From M3007 sp046299435 (GTDB taxonomy: Bacteria > Bacteroidota > Bacteroidia > Chitinophagales > Saprospiraceae): a DNA stretch of 35,193 nt. The DNA lies in the NCBI GenBank assembly GCA_046299435.1, contig JBKBIC010000025.1, positions 1-35,193 on the forward strand. Direction: 5' to 3'. Shown here one piece after another: positions 24,879-31,544 of the stretch (the stretch's first letter is position 1; each line of letters begins with the position of its first letter). Under the pieces are notes generated by a model. The model had not been told where the DNA came from. It searched no databases and worked only from the letters and a program-made list of their open reading frames with translations. The translations under genes and the position numbers were made by a program.

Positions 24879-26507
24879 TTATTCTTTGAGCAGTTTCAGT
24901 GTCACCCCGTTCGTCCAGCCGAAGCCGTCCTGCACGGGATATTCGCCGCCGCCGCTTTCGGTGCCCACACTTTCGACGTTGTATTTTTCGAGCATCTTGC
25001 CCGTGCGCTTATAAAACTCATCGCACAGGAACAGCCAGCGTTTTTTGATTTCGTCGGCCAAACGGTTGTGGCCGTAGCTGCGGAGGCCGTCAATGGCGAC
25101 CCATTGGAGCGGTGCCCAGCCGTTCGGCGCGTCCCATTGCTGGCCCGTGAAACGCGGGGTGCAAACCAAGCCTCCTACGCGCAAGAACTTGGCTTCCAAT
25201 GTTTTAGCGCAGGCATCGGCCTGCGGTTTGTCGGCGATTTCGAGCCAAACCGGGAACATCCCGGCGAGGCTGATATTGCCCGTCTGGCCTTTGTCCTGCC
25301 AGTTGAAATCTTGGAACCAGCCCATCTGTTTGTCGTAGAAATAGAAGGTGATCGCCTTTTGGCGGTCGTAGGCCAGTTTGCCGTAGTGCTGCATTTTGGC
25401 GGCATCGCCTTTGCGGGCATAGCCGTCGGAGATGGTTTTTTCGAGGTTCCAAATCAGGCAGTTGAGGTCAACGGGCAGGATATCCACCGTGATGAGGCGG
25501 CTCACATCCTTGTTTTGGGTGCCCCAACGGCTACTGAAATCCCAGCCGGACTCGGCGGCGGCTTTCAGGTTGCGGTATGTTTCCTCCTTCGGGCGGGCGG
25601 TGTTTTGCTCGGCGGAGCGCACATCCTCGCGGTACGATTCGGGGCGCGGCGTGGGCTGGTCGTCCCAATACCGGTTCAGCAGCTGCCCGAAACCGACGCG
25701 CACCACGCGGCGGTGGGCCGTGAAATCCTCGGTCAATGTGTTGCCGCCCTCCATCCAAAAGGCGTGCTCTTTTTCGAGTTGCGGCAGGTACTTGACGAGC
25801 GGCGCATCGGGCGATTTTTTGTCGCCCGGCGTGATGTCGTCCAGCAGGCGCACCATGAGCGAGAAGAACGGCGGCTGGCTCCGGCTGAGGTAGTAGGCGC
25901 GGTTGCCGTTCGGGATATGTCCGTAAGTATCAATGAGATACGCGAAATTCTCGACCATGTTTTCAATCAAATCGCGCCGCCCGGTGGCCTCCAAGCCGAG
26001 CATGGTGAAGTAGCTATCCCAGTAGTAAATCTCGCCGAAACGCCCGCCGGGGACGATGTAATTTTTGGGCAAAGGCAGCAGCGTGCCGCTGCCCGTCGTG
26101 TCGGCCTGCCGCGTGAGCACGGGCCAAAGCGAATTGATGTGCTGTTCGACGGACTGGGCCAAATCGCTCTTGAACCCGGAACTGTGCGCGACGGGCGGCT
26201 CGAAGTTTTCGAGCACGAAATTTTTGAGGTTGAATCTGCGCTCGTCCTTGGCGGCGGCGTATTTTTCGAGGATGCGTGACGGTGGAAATTTCGGCGAGCA
26301 GTCGGCGAACGTCTTGGAGTCCGGGAATACTTCGCGCATCTGCACGTCGTGGAAAAGCGGGCCGTAGAGCGCGTCGGGCGATTTGCCGCGGGTGCTTTCG
26401 GCTATTTTTTGTGCGGAGGCTGCGTTTTTTTCGGGGGAATTGGCCTGTTGGCAGGCCCCAAGTGCCACGATTAGGAAAGTGGCCGACAAAATTTTTATTT
26501 TTTGCAT
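24879..26507 (-). CDS. treA: trehalase lipoprotein (GH37)
   Basis: A 542-residue protein from the ATG at 26507. MQKIKILSATFLIVALGAC ends in a lipobox with the lipidation Cys at C19, so the enzyme should be anchored in the periplasm or outer membrane. Both trehalase signatures are intact: PGGRFGEIYYWDSYF at 153-167 and QWDAPNGWAP at 457-466. The likely catalytic acid is D323 in ESGWDFSSRW, and the base region is E507 in LEKYN, with the Gly-rich GGGEY loop at 519-523. It hydrolyses alpha,alpha-trehalose to two glucose molecules. It lies 132 bases upstream of the giant T9SS gene on the same strand; no sugar transporter is adjacent. The 132-base gap shows no clear promoter or terminator. Confidence 0.94.
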   Translation of the reverse strand: MQKIKILSATFLIVALGACQQANSPEKNAASAQKIAESTRGKSPDALYGPLFHDVQMREVFPDSKTFADCSPKFPPSRILEKYAAAKDERRFNLKNFVLENFEPPVAHSSGFKSDLAQSVEQHINSLWPVLTRQADTTGSGTLLPLPKNYIVPGGRFGEIYYWDSYFTMLGLEATGRRDLIENMVENFAYLIDTYGHIPNGNRAYYLSRSQPPFFSLMVRLLDDITPGDKKSPDAPLVKYLPQLEKEHAFWMEGGNTLTEDFTAHRRVVRVGFGQLLNRYWDDQPTPRPESYREDVRSAEQNTARPKEETYRNLKAAAESGWDFSSRWGTQNKDVSRLITVDILPVDLNCLIWNLEKTISDGYARKGDAAKMQHYGKLAYDRQKAITFYFYDKQMGWFQDFNWQDKGQTGNISLAGMFPVWLEIADKPQADACAKTLEAKFLRVGGLVCTPRFTGQQWDAPNGWAPLQWVAIDGLRSYGHNRLADEIKKRWLFLCDEFYKRTGKMLEKYNVESVGTESGGGEYPVQDGFGWTNGVTLKLLKE

Positions 26508-26756
26508 ATCAGAAGTTTTCGCGGCGGAAATTTGAGGAAAAAACCACGTTTTTTAAGGCACGGTTTTTTTGAGCATAAAAGCACGGCTTTGTTTTTTCGA
26601 GCCAGAAACAACCAATTTGCGGCTCTCCCGGCCTTCGCCCCTCATGTTCGCGCACCTTTTCAGGCAACTCCTTTCCCTGCCCCAGCGTGTTGAATGCCCC
26701 TGCCTTCGTAGCCAATCCTCTTTTCGTTCATTTCATAAACCACTCCTGATTTGCAC

Positions 26757-28976
26757 ATGAAGCGTTTTCTAATACTGGTTCCTGCTTTTTTGATGCTGTT
26801 TGTCGGCAGCGTCGGGGCACAACATCGGTCATGCGGTTCGATGGAAGTGCTTGAGCGTCAATTGCTTGAAAACCCCAGCCTCCGCGAAGCCCGCGAGGCC
26901 ATCGAGCAACACACCCGCACTTTTGCGGCCAATGGTGGCGCGACCGACCGCACTGTGGTGACGATTCCGGTCGTCGTCCACGTCGTGTGGCGCACGGCTG
27001 TCCAAAACATCAGCGATGCCCAAATCCAGTCGCAGCTCACGGTGCTGAACGACGATTTCCGCAAACTGAACGCGGACGCGAGCCTCGTGCCGGCGGCTTT
27101 CCAGCCGCTGGCGGCTGACTGCGAAATCAATTTTTGCCTCGCCCAACAAGACCCCAGCGGTGCGGCCACGACGGGCATCGAACGCCGCCAGACGACGGTC
27201 ACTTCGTTCGGCACGAACGACAACGTGAAATTTTACAGCTCCGGCGGCCTCGATGCTTGGGACGCTTCCAAGTACCTCAACCTGTGGGTTTGCAACCTAA
27301 GCGGCGGCGTATTGGGCTATGCCCAATTCCCCGGTGGCCCGGCCAGCACGGACGGCGTGGTTTGTACTTACACCGCTTTTGGCACGATGGGCACGGCCAC
27401 CGCACCATTCAACAAAGGCCGTACGGCCACGCACGAAGTCGGCCACTGGCTCAACCTGTACCACATCTGGGGCGACGACGGCACGGCCTGCACCGGCTCC
27501 GACAACTGTGCCGACACGCCCAACCAAGCCGACGAAAACTATGGCTGCCCGACGTTCCCGCAGGTCAGCTGCAGCAATGGCCCCAACGGCGATATGTTCA
27601 TGAATTACATGGACTACACCGACGATGCCTGTATGTATATGTTCACCACAGGCCAAAAAAACCGCGCTCAAGCGGTGCTCGCAGCGGGCGGCAGCCGCGC
27701 CAGCCTCGCCAGCAGTCCGGGTTGCCAAGCCCCCGGCGGCGGCTCCTGCGCCACGCCCGGCGGCTTGACCGCCACGAGCATCACGAGTGCTTCGGCCACT
27801 TTGGGCTGGGGGGCAGTCTCTGGCGCGGCGAGCTACAACCTGCAATGGAAAACCTCCGCCGCCTCCACTTGGACGACAGTGGGCAGCCTGACGGCCACTT
27901 CGTACAGCCTCTCCGGGCTGGCAGCCAGCACGACCTACAACTATCGGGTGCAAGCCGTGTGCGCCACAACTGGCTCGTATTCAGCGGCTTCGAGTTTCAC
28001 GACCACCGCTGCGAGCAGCTGTGGCACACCTTCTGGCTTGACCGCCACAGGCATCACGACCAACTCCGCCACCCTCAACTGGGCGGCAGTCTCTGGCGCA
28101 ACGAGCTATTCCGTGCAGCGCAAACTCGCCTCCTCGTCCACTTGGACGACCACGAACAGCATCACTGCCACGTCGTTCAGCCTCACGGGCCTTTCGCCTA
28201 ACACGACATACAACTATCGCGTCCGAGCCACTTGTGGCACGGTAAACAGTTCGTATTCGGCGACGGCAAGTTTCACGACTTCCGCTGCCAGCTGCACCGA
28301 CCAATTCGAACCGAACAACAGCCGCAATGGGGCCTACACAGGTACGCCTGTCGGCACGGCGTTCACGGCCCAAATTGCCAGCGCGAGCGACGTGGACTGG
28401 TACCGTTTCGCCAATACCACTGCGCAGCGCAATATCAAAATCGAATTGACCACCTTGCCTGCCGATTATGACGTGCGCCTGTACCGGAGCAATTCCCTGC
28501 TTGCTACCTCGCAAAATGCAGGCACGGCTAACGAAACCATCATCTATAACAACGGCTCGGTCTCGACCTCGTATTACGCCAATGTGTACGGCTACAACGG
28601 CGCGAACAGCAACGCCAGCTGCTACACTTTGAAGGTGAGCCTCAGTGCAACCGCTTGGCGCACCGACGGCACGACGGACGGCTTGGTAGATGAAATAGAA
28701 ATCACGGTGCAACCAGACGGCATCGCGGATTTTGCCATGTTCCCGAACCCAGCCGCCGATGCCATCACGCTCGAAATCCCGATGAGCGAGGATGCAGACG
28801 TGCAGATCGCCGTGCTCGACCCCGCAGGCCGGGCTGCTTTGCGAACCACCGAATCGCTCGGCAAGGCCAACAACAGAATCAATCTTGACCTTTCGAGCCT
28901 ACCGTCCGGCATCTATTTCGTGCAGGTGCGGAACGGCGCAGAGCTCGCTACCCGGAAGTTGGTGGTGCAGCAATAA
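26757..28976 (+). CDS. secreted pappalysin-like (M43) zinc metalloprotease with FN3, PPC and T9SS domains
   Basis: A 739-residue protein from the ATG at 26757 (MKRFLILVPAFLMLFVGSVGAQ, signal peptide); the in-frame TTG at 26751 is unlikely. The catalytic domain has the zinc motif HEVGHWLNLYH starting at H226 and a Met-turn near M282 (MNYMDYTDD), both typical of M43/metzincins. Two fibronectin type III modules follow at about 334-419 and 425-510. They are so similar in DNA that a 14-base segment recurs exactly 273 bases apart (27813 and 28086), indicating recent tandem duplication. A PPC-like domain (DQFEPNNSRNGAYTG, DVDWYRF) spans about 515-630 and a T9SS type A sorting domain (MFPNPAADAITLEIP to KLVVQQ) ends the protein. 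The 249 bases upstream show no clear promoter. Confidence 0.92.
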   Translation: MKRFLILVPAFLMLFVGSVGAQHRSCGSMEVLERQLLENPSLREAREAIEQHTRTFAANGGATDRTVVTIPVVVHVVWRTAVQNISDAQIQSQLTVLNDDFRKLNADASLVPAAFQPLAADCEINFCLAQQDPSGAATTGIERRQTTVTSFGTNDNVKFYSSGGLDAWDASKYLNLWVCNLSGGVLGYAQFPGGPASTDGVVCTYTAFGTMGTATAPFNKGRTATHEVGHWLNLYHIWGDDGTACTGSDNCADTPNQADENYGCPTFPQVSCSNGPNGDMFMNYMDYTDDACMYMFTTGQKNRAQAVLAAGGSRASLASSPGCQAPGGGSCATPGGLTATSITSASATLGWGAVSGAASYNLQWKTSAASTWTTVGSLTATSYSLSGLAASTTYNYRVQAVCATTGSYSAASSFTTTAASSCGTPSGLTATGITTNSATLNWAAVSGATSYSVQRKLASSSTWTTTNSITATSFSLTGLSPNTTYNYRVRATCGTVNSSYSATASFTTSAASCTDQFEPNNSRNGAYTGTPVGTAFTAQIASASDVDWYRFANTTAQRNIKIELTTLPADYDVRLYRSNSLLATSQNAGTANETIIYNNGSVSTSYYANVYGYNGANSNASCYTLKVSLSATAWRTDGTTDGLVDEIEITVQPDGIADFAMFPNPAADAITLEIPMSEDADVQIAVLDPAGRAALRTTESLGKANNRINLDLSSLPSGIYFVQVRNGAELATRKLVVQQ

Positions 28977-28998
28977 GCCACAACTTCGGGAGATAAAC

Positions 28999-29043
28999 AG
29001 ACGGGTGAATTGGCTTGCGGCCAGTTCGCCCGTCTTTGTTTTT
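28999..29043 (+). terminator. intrinsic terminator of the M43 protease gene
   Basis: A 16-bp stem with G-U wobbles (28999-29014 with 29020-29035, starting AGACGGG and ending CCCGTCT) and a short TTGCG-type loop is followed by TTGTTTTT. It begins 22 bases after the stop at 28976. Confidence 0.88.
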
Positions 29044-29165
29044 GCGACCTTTTTAAGGTGGAAGGAATGCCTTGCCGAGATTTAACAACGGATTTAATTC
29101 GTTGATAACCAGCGGGTTGGTGTTGCGCTGTCCGTCCAAATGACCTCAAAATCCTGCCTAAGGCA

Positions 29166-29194
29166 TTGAAATTTGGCTCGTGTTTCTACCTTTG
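29166..29194 (+). promoter_or_regulatory. promoter candidate for the NlpC/P60 gene
   Basis: TTG (29166-29168), 18 bases, then TACCTTTG (29187-29194), a perfect -7 element. Transcription would start near 29201, giving an unusually long leader of about 180 bases before the ATG at 29383. The leader contains a 5-codon frame (29200, ATG to TGA) but no recognised riboswitch. Between the terminator at 29043 and this promoter nothing else is seen. Confidence 0.6.
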
Positions 29195-29382
29195 CCACCC
29201 CATGTACGTTGTGTTTTGAGCAATCCCGCAGCCCGAACAACTGCCTCGGCCATCTTAATCTTATCCTTTGCGCCGGATTGCCACCGATTCAAATTTTCGG
29301 AAACAACACTTTCATCCAAGTTTGTAAGAACCTTTTTTCAGCCGCGCCCAAGCGCAGGTAAAGCCCTTTTAAGTATTACGTC

Positions 29383-30033
29383 ATGATGGATTACACGCTA
29401 CGCTTGAACCAACTCCAACGCCTCATACTCCTGATTCCGGTCGCCCTCATTTCGCTCTTCTGTTCCGCTTTCAAAATCGGTTCAGGCAGCGGCCCCGAGG
29501 CACGTTCGCGCCGCGTCACTCGCACCGAAATGGCCGAGATGCGCTGTGACATCACCGGGTACGCCCAAAATTTTGTCGGCCTGCGTTATCGCTATGCCGG
29601 CACCAGCCCGCGCACGGGTTTCGATTGCTCCGGTTTCACGTCGTACATTATGAAGGAATTTGGGGTGAAAGTGTCCTCCTCCTCCTCCATGCAGTCGCGG
29701 CAGGGCGTGAAAATTGACCTGAAAGACGTGCAGCCGGGCGACCTCGTGTTTTTCAGCCGCAACAAAGGCCGCAGCATCCAGCACGTTGCTATGGTGGTCG
29801 AGCGCACCGAAGAAGGCATCTTCTGTGTGCATAGCACCAACTCGCGCGGCGTGGTCGTCGAGAACATCTCCACCTCAAAATATTGGAAACCGCGCATCCT
29901 GTTTGCCCGCGACGTGCTCTCGCCGCTCGCCATTGCCAACGAAAAAGCGGAGGCCGCGTCGAACACAGATTGCTCGTTCAAGCCCTCCGAAGCCCCCGCG
30001 CTCGCAATGGATATTTGCATGGACGGGCAATAG
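29383..30033 (+). CDS. NlpC/P60 family cell-wall peptidase (C40)
   Basis: A 216-residue protein from the ATG at 29383; a second ATG follows at once. The N-terminus has a hydrophobic segment (LILLIPVALISLFCSAF, about residues 14-30) acting as signal anchor or signal peptide. The catalytic triad is visible: Cys82 in GFDCSGF, His134 in IQHVAMV and His150 in FCVHSTN. Such enzymes cut peptide bonds in peptidoglycan stems, usually next to D-iso-glutamate, in remodelling or recycling. KDVQPGDLVFF is a typical NlpC/P60 strand. The C-terminal about 35 residues beyond the domain are Ala-rich and not recognised. The gene stands alone, with a promoter candidate 190 bases upstream and a very strong hairpin behind. 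Confidence 0.93.
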   Translation: MMDYTLRLNQLQRLILLIPVALISLFCSAFKIGSGSGPEARSRRVTRTEMAEMRCDITGYAQNFVGLRYRYAGTSPRTGFDCSGFTSYIMKEFGVKVSSSSSMQSRQGVKIDLKDVQPGDLVFFSRNKGRSIQHVAMVVERTEEGIFCVHSTNSRGVVVENISTSKYWKPRILFARDVLSPLAIANEKAEAASNTDCSFKPSEAPALAMDICMDGQ

Positions 30034-30053
30034 CCAGTCCTGTTTCAACCCCC

Positions 30054-30103
30054 AGAACGAGAAAAGGCACCGAGCAAACCGCTCCGGTGCCTTTTCTCGT
30101 TCT
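30054..30103. terminator. 19-bp perfect-stem bidirectional terminator
   Basis: Bases 30054-30072 and 30085-30103 are perfectly complementary (AGAACGAG outermost). A further 3-bp inner stem closes the loop. The T-run CCTTTTCTCG lies in the right arm and its mirror in the left. It separates the convergent NlpC/P60 gene (stop 30033) and the secreted-protein gene (stop 30136). Confidence 0.85.
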
Positions 30104-30135
30104 GAGGAAGGTAATGCGTTGATAATCAAGAAGTT

Positions 30136-30558
30136 TTAGCCGTTTTTCCGCAGCGTTTTTTTGTCGTTTGGCGAAACCGGCTGGAAGGTATCGGGCACGA
30201 AAATCTTGAGCGTGACAATTTCGGTGCACTCGTCGGTCTTGGTCTTGATAGGCTTGCGGGTGGGATTTTTTGAACTGAGCGTGGCCGACGACGGGGTAGT
30301 GGTGGCAACGATTTCATACCTGCCCTCTTCGATAAAATAGTCCAACAGGTGCGGCGATGCCTTCCAAATCTGGATGTTCGTCTCGGTGAGGATGGAGTTG
30401 CCGGCCCACACATTGACTTCGTAGTCCCCGACAATATCAAGGGTGATGGTCTGGACGGAATCAATCTCAAACGATTGATACACAGTGCGTTCCATTTGGG
30501 CCGTTGCGAGCGGAGAACAGGACAGAAAAGCGGCAACGGCGACGAATGCTATTTTCAT
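30136..30558 (-). CDS. secreted protein of unknown function, paralogue of the next gene
   Basis: A 140-residue protein from the ATG at 30558 with a signal peptide (MKIAFVAVAAFLSCSPLATAQ). The mature protein begins ERTVYQSFEIDSVQTITLDI and has a strand-rich middle (GRYEIVATT). It ends in TEIVTLKIFVPDTFQPVS. Its layout matches the neighbour at 30725-31153 (ERT-aromatic-x-SF near the start, GRY in the middle, IFVP/VFVP near the end), so the two are tandem paralogues. The pattern of short strands recalls DUF4097-like or adhesin-head proteins, but they are shorter and I do not claim membership. A Lys/Thr-rich insert (NPTRKPIKTKTDEC) is absent from the paralogue. No catalytic motif is seen. Confidence 0.75.
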   Translation of the reverse strand: MKIAFVAVAAFLSCSPLATAQMERTVYQSFEIDSVQTITLDIVGDYEVNVWAGNSILTETNIQIWKASPHLLDYFIEEGRYEIVATTTPSSATLSSKNPTRKPIKTKTDECTEIVTLKIFVPDTFQPVSPNDKKTLRKNG

Positions 30559-30575
30559 GGGAGGAGAGTGCTGTT

Positions 30576-30605
30576 CAAATTTTTGTGCAAAAATGCGGCG
30601 AGCAA
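30576..30605 (-). promoter_or_regulatory. putative promoter for the downstream paralogue
   Basis: Minus strand: TTG (30605-30603), 19 bases, then AAAATTTG (30583-30576), one mismatch from TAnnTTTG. It lies about 18 bases before the ATG at 30558, giving a very short leader, and follows the terminator of the upstream paralogue. The two genes may thus be separate transcripts. Confidence 0.35.
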
Positions 30606-30614
30606 GTGCCTATG

Positions 30615-30639
30615 GCCGCCAAAACCGGCGGCAATTTTT
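30615..30639 (+). terminator. plus-strand terminator-like hairpin without an upstream plus gene
   Basis: GCCGCC (30615-30620) and GGCGGC (30627-30632) form a 6-bp stem with an AAAACC loop, followed by AA and five T on the plus strand. No plus-strand gene ends here. It could stop antisense transcription or be chance. Confidence 0.3.
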
Positions 30640-30658
30640 CGACGCGACGGCTTTTGAC

Positions 30659-30690
30659 AAAAAAAGCACGGCGGCTGATGCCGTCGTGCT
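30659..30690 (-). terminator. intrinsic terminator of the upstream paralogue
   Basis: Minus strand: an 11-bp stem with one wobble (30690-30680 with 30675-30665) and a 4-base loop, followed by a T7 run (complement of 30665-30659, the first base being part of the stem). It starts about 35 bases after the stop at 30725. Confidence 0.8.
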
Positions 30691-30724
30691 CTGGAAAACG
30701 AACGAGTGTTTGGCTTGTTGCCTA

Positions 30725-31153
30725 CTATTTTTTGTCCAGTGATGCAGTGGCACTGTCAAAGACCTCGACCGGCACCGATTTCGGGACGAACACTTGGAAC
30801 GAGATGTTCTCCTTGAGGTCTTGGCCCTGCACTTTGATGATGCGGTAAAGATTTTCGGCAGAGATGACGAGTGTGGTTCCTTCGGTTTTCGCGCTGAGAT
30901 TGTAGCGTCCCACATCCGCAAGGTTTGTGAGCATGGCCGTGTTCCCATTGGGAAGGCTGACGGTGATTTCGATTTTGACCGTCGGATTATCCCAGTTTGT
31001 CACTTCTACGGTTCCAGGCAACTGGAGCAGTATTTGGTTTTTGCCGTTGAGGTTGAACGATTTGAACATCGTCCGCTCGGCTGGGGTCTGTGCTTGGCCT
31101 GTGAAGGCCGCCGCGAGGAAGAGGAGCACAAGGAAGGATTTTGAATTTGTCAT
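30725..31153 (-). CDS. secreted protein of unknown function, paralogue of the previous gene
   Basis: A 142-residue protein from the ATG at 31153 with a signal peptide (MTNSKSFLVLLFLAAAFTGQAQ). The mature part begins ERTMFKSFNLNGKNQILLQL and continues PGTVEVTNWDNPTVKIEI, VGRYNLSAKTEGTTLVISAE and ISFQVFVPKSVPVEVFDS. This is an alternating strand pattern like one half of a DUF4097/GIN-type beta fold. It parallels the protein at 30136-30558 position by position, although overall identity is low. It has an unusually good Shine-Dalgarno sequence (GGAGG, 6 bases before the ATG) and its own terminator, so it is probably well translated as a single-gene transcript. Function is unknown; location is periplasmic or surface. 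Confidence 0.78.
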   Translation of the reverse strand: MTNSKSFLVLLFLAAAFTGQAQTPAERTMFKSFNLNGKNQILLQLPGTVEVTNWDNPTVKIEITVSLPNGNTAMLTNLADVGRYNLSAKTEGTTLVISAENLYRIIKVQGQDLKENISFQVFVPKSVPVEVFDSATASLDKK

Positions 31154-31159
31154 GGCGAA

Positions 31160-31164
31160 CCTCC
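31160..31164 (-). promoter_or_regulatory. strong Shine-Dalgarno sequence GGAGG
   Basis: On the minus strand a run of A followed by GGAGG ends 6 bases before the ATG at 31153. Most other starts in this window have no such motif, as is usual in Bacteroidota, so this one stands out and fixes the start codon. Confidence 0.7.
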
Positions 31165-31178
31165 TTTTTTTATTGCCT

Positions 31179-31209
31179 CAAAGTAAAGATTTAATTTCGG
31201 CGAAGTCAA
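31179..31209 (-). promoter_or_regulatory. putative promoter for the secreted paralogue
   Basis: Minus strand: TTG (31209-31207), 20 bases, then TTACTTTG (31186-31179), one mismatch from TAnnTTTG. It lies 26 bases before the ATG at 31153. Confidence 0.45.
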
Positions 31210-31544
31210 CCTTTTCCCAAAATTAAATTTTAATTCTTTATACGACTATAAAACCAACAGGGTTGGGCTTGGGTAAGATTTTTTCTCGCCACCGGGTTTA
31301 ATTGCCTCTGCCACTGGTGTTCGCCATTGGCTTGCAGATGTTTTCTCTCCTACTTTTTTCCGCCTCATTTTCAACGCTTTTGCCCGTTTTTAAGCCAACA
31401 CATTAAAAGTGTTTGGCATGATTTTTAGATGATAGTTCCTGCTTATTTAGTTGGCCTCCGTGCGTTGCAAACCTTTGGGGGGCTGGTTTCCCGACTAATT
31501 TTCAATCAAAGACATCTGCCTTCGAGGGCTTAATCTCACCTACG
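31210..31544. other. AT-rich intergenic region upstream of the T9SS type B gene
   Basis: No gene is seen in this divergent gap. It has AT-rich stretches near 31220-31255 and a bulged hairpin at 31394-31417 (GCCAACAC with GTGTTTGGC). A weak promoter-like pair, TTG (31451-31453) and AACCTTTG (31470-31477), has 16-base spacing. The hairpin and the weak promoter could serve the plus-strand gene at 31545, with low certainty. Confidence 0.4.

Noticed and set aside
29173..29361. 62-residue plus-strand frame upstream of the NlpC/P60 gene
   Set aside because: It starts with an alternative codon inside the promoter region and shows no protein-like pattern; it is treated as leader.
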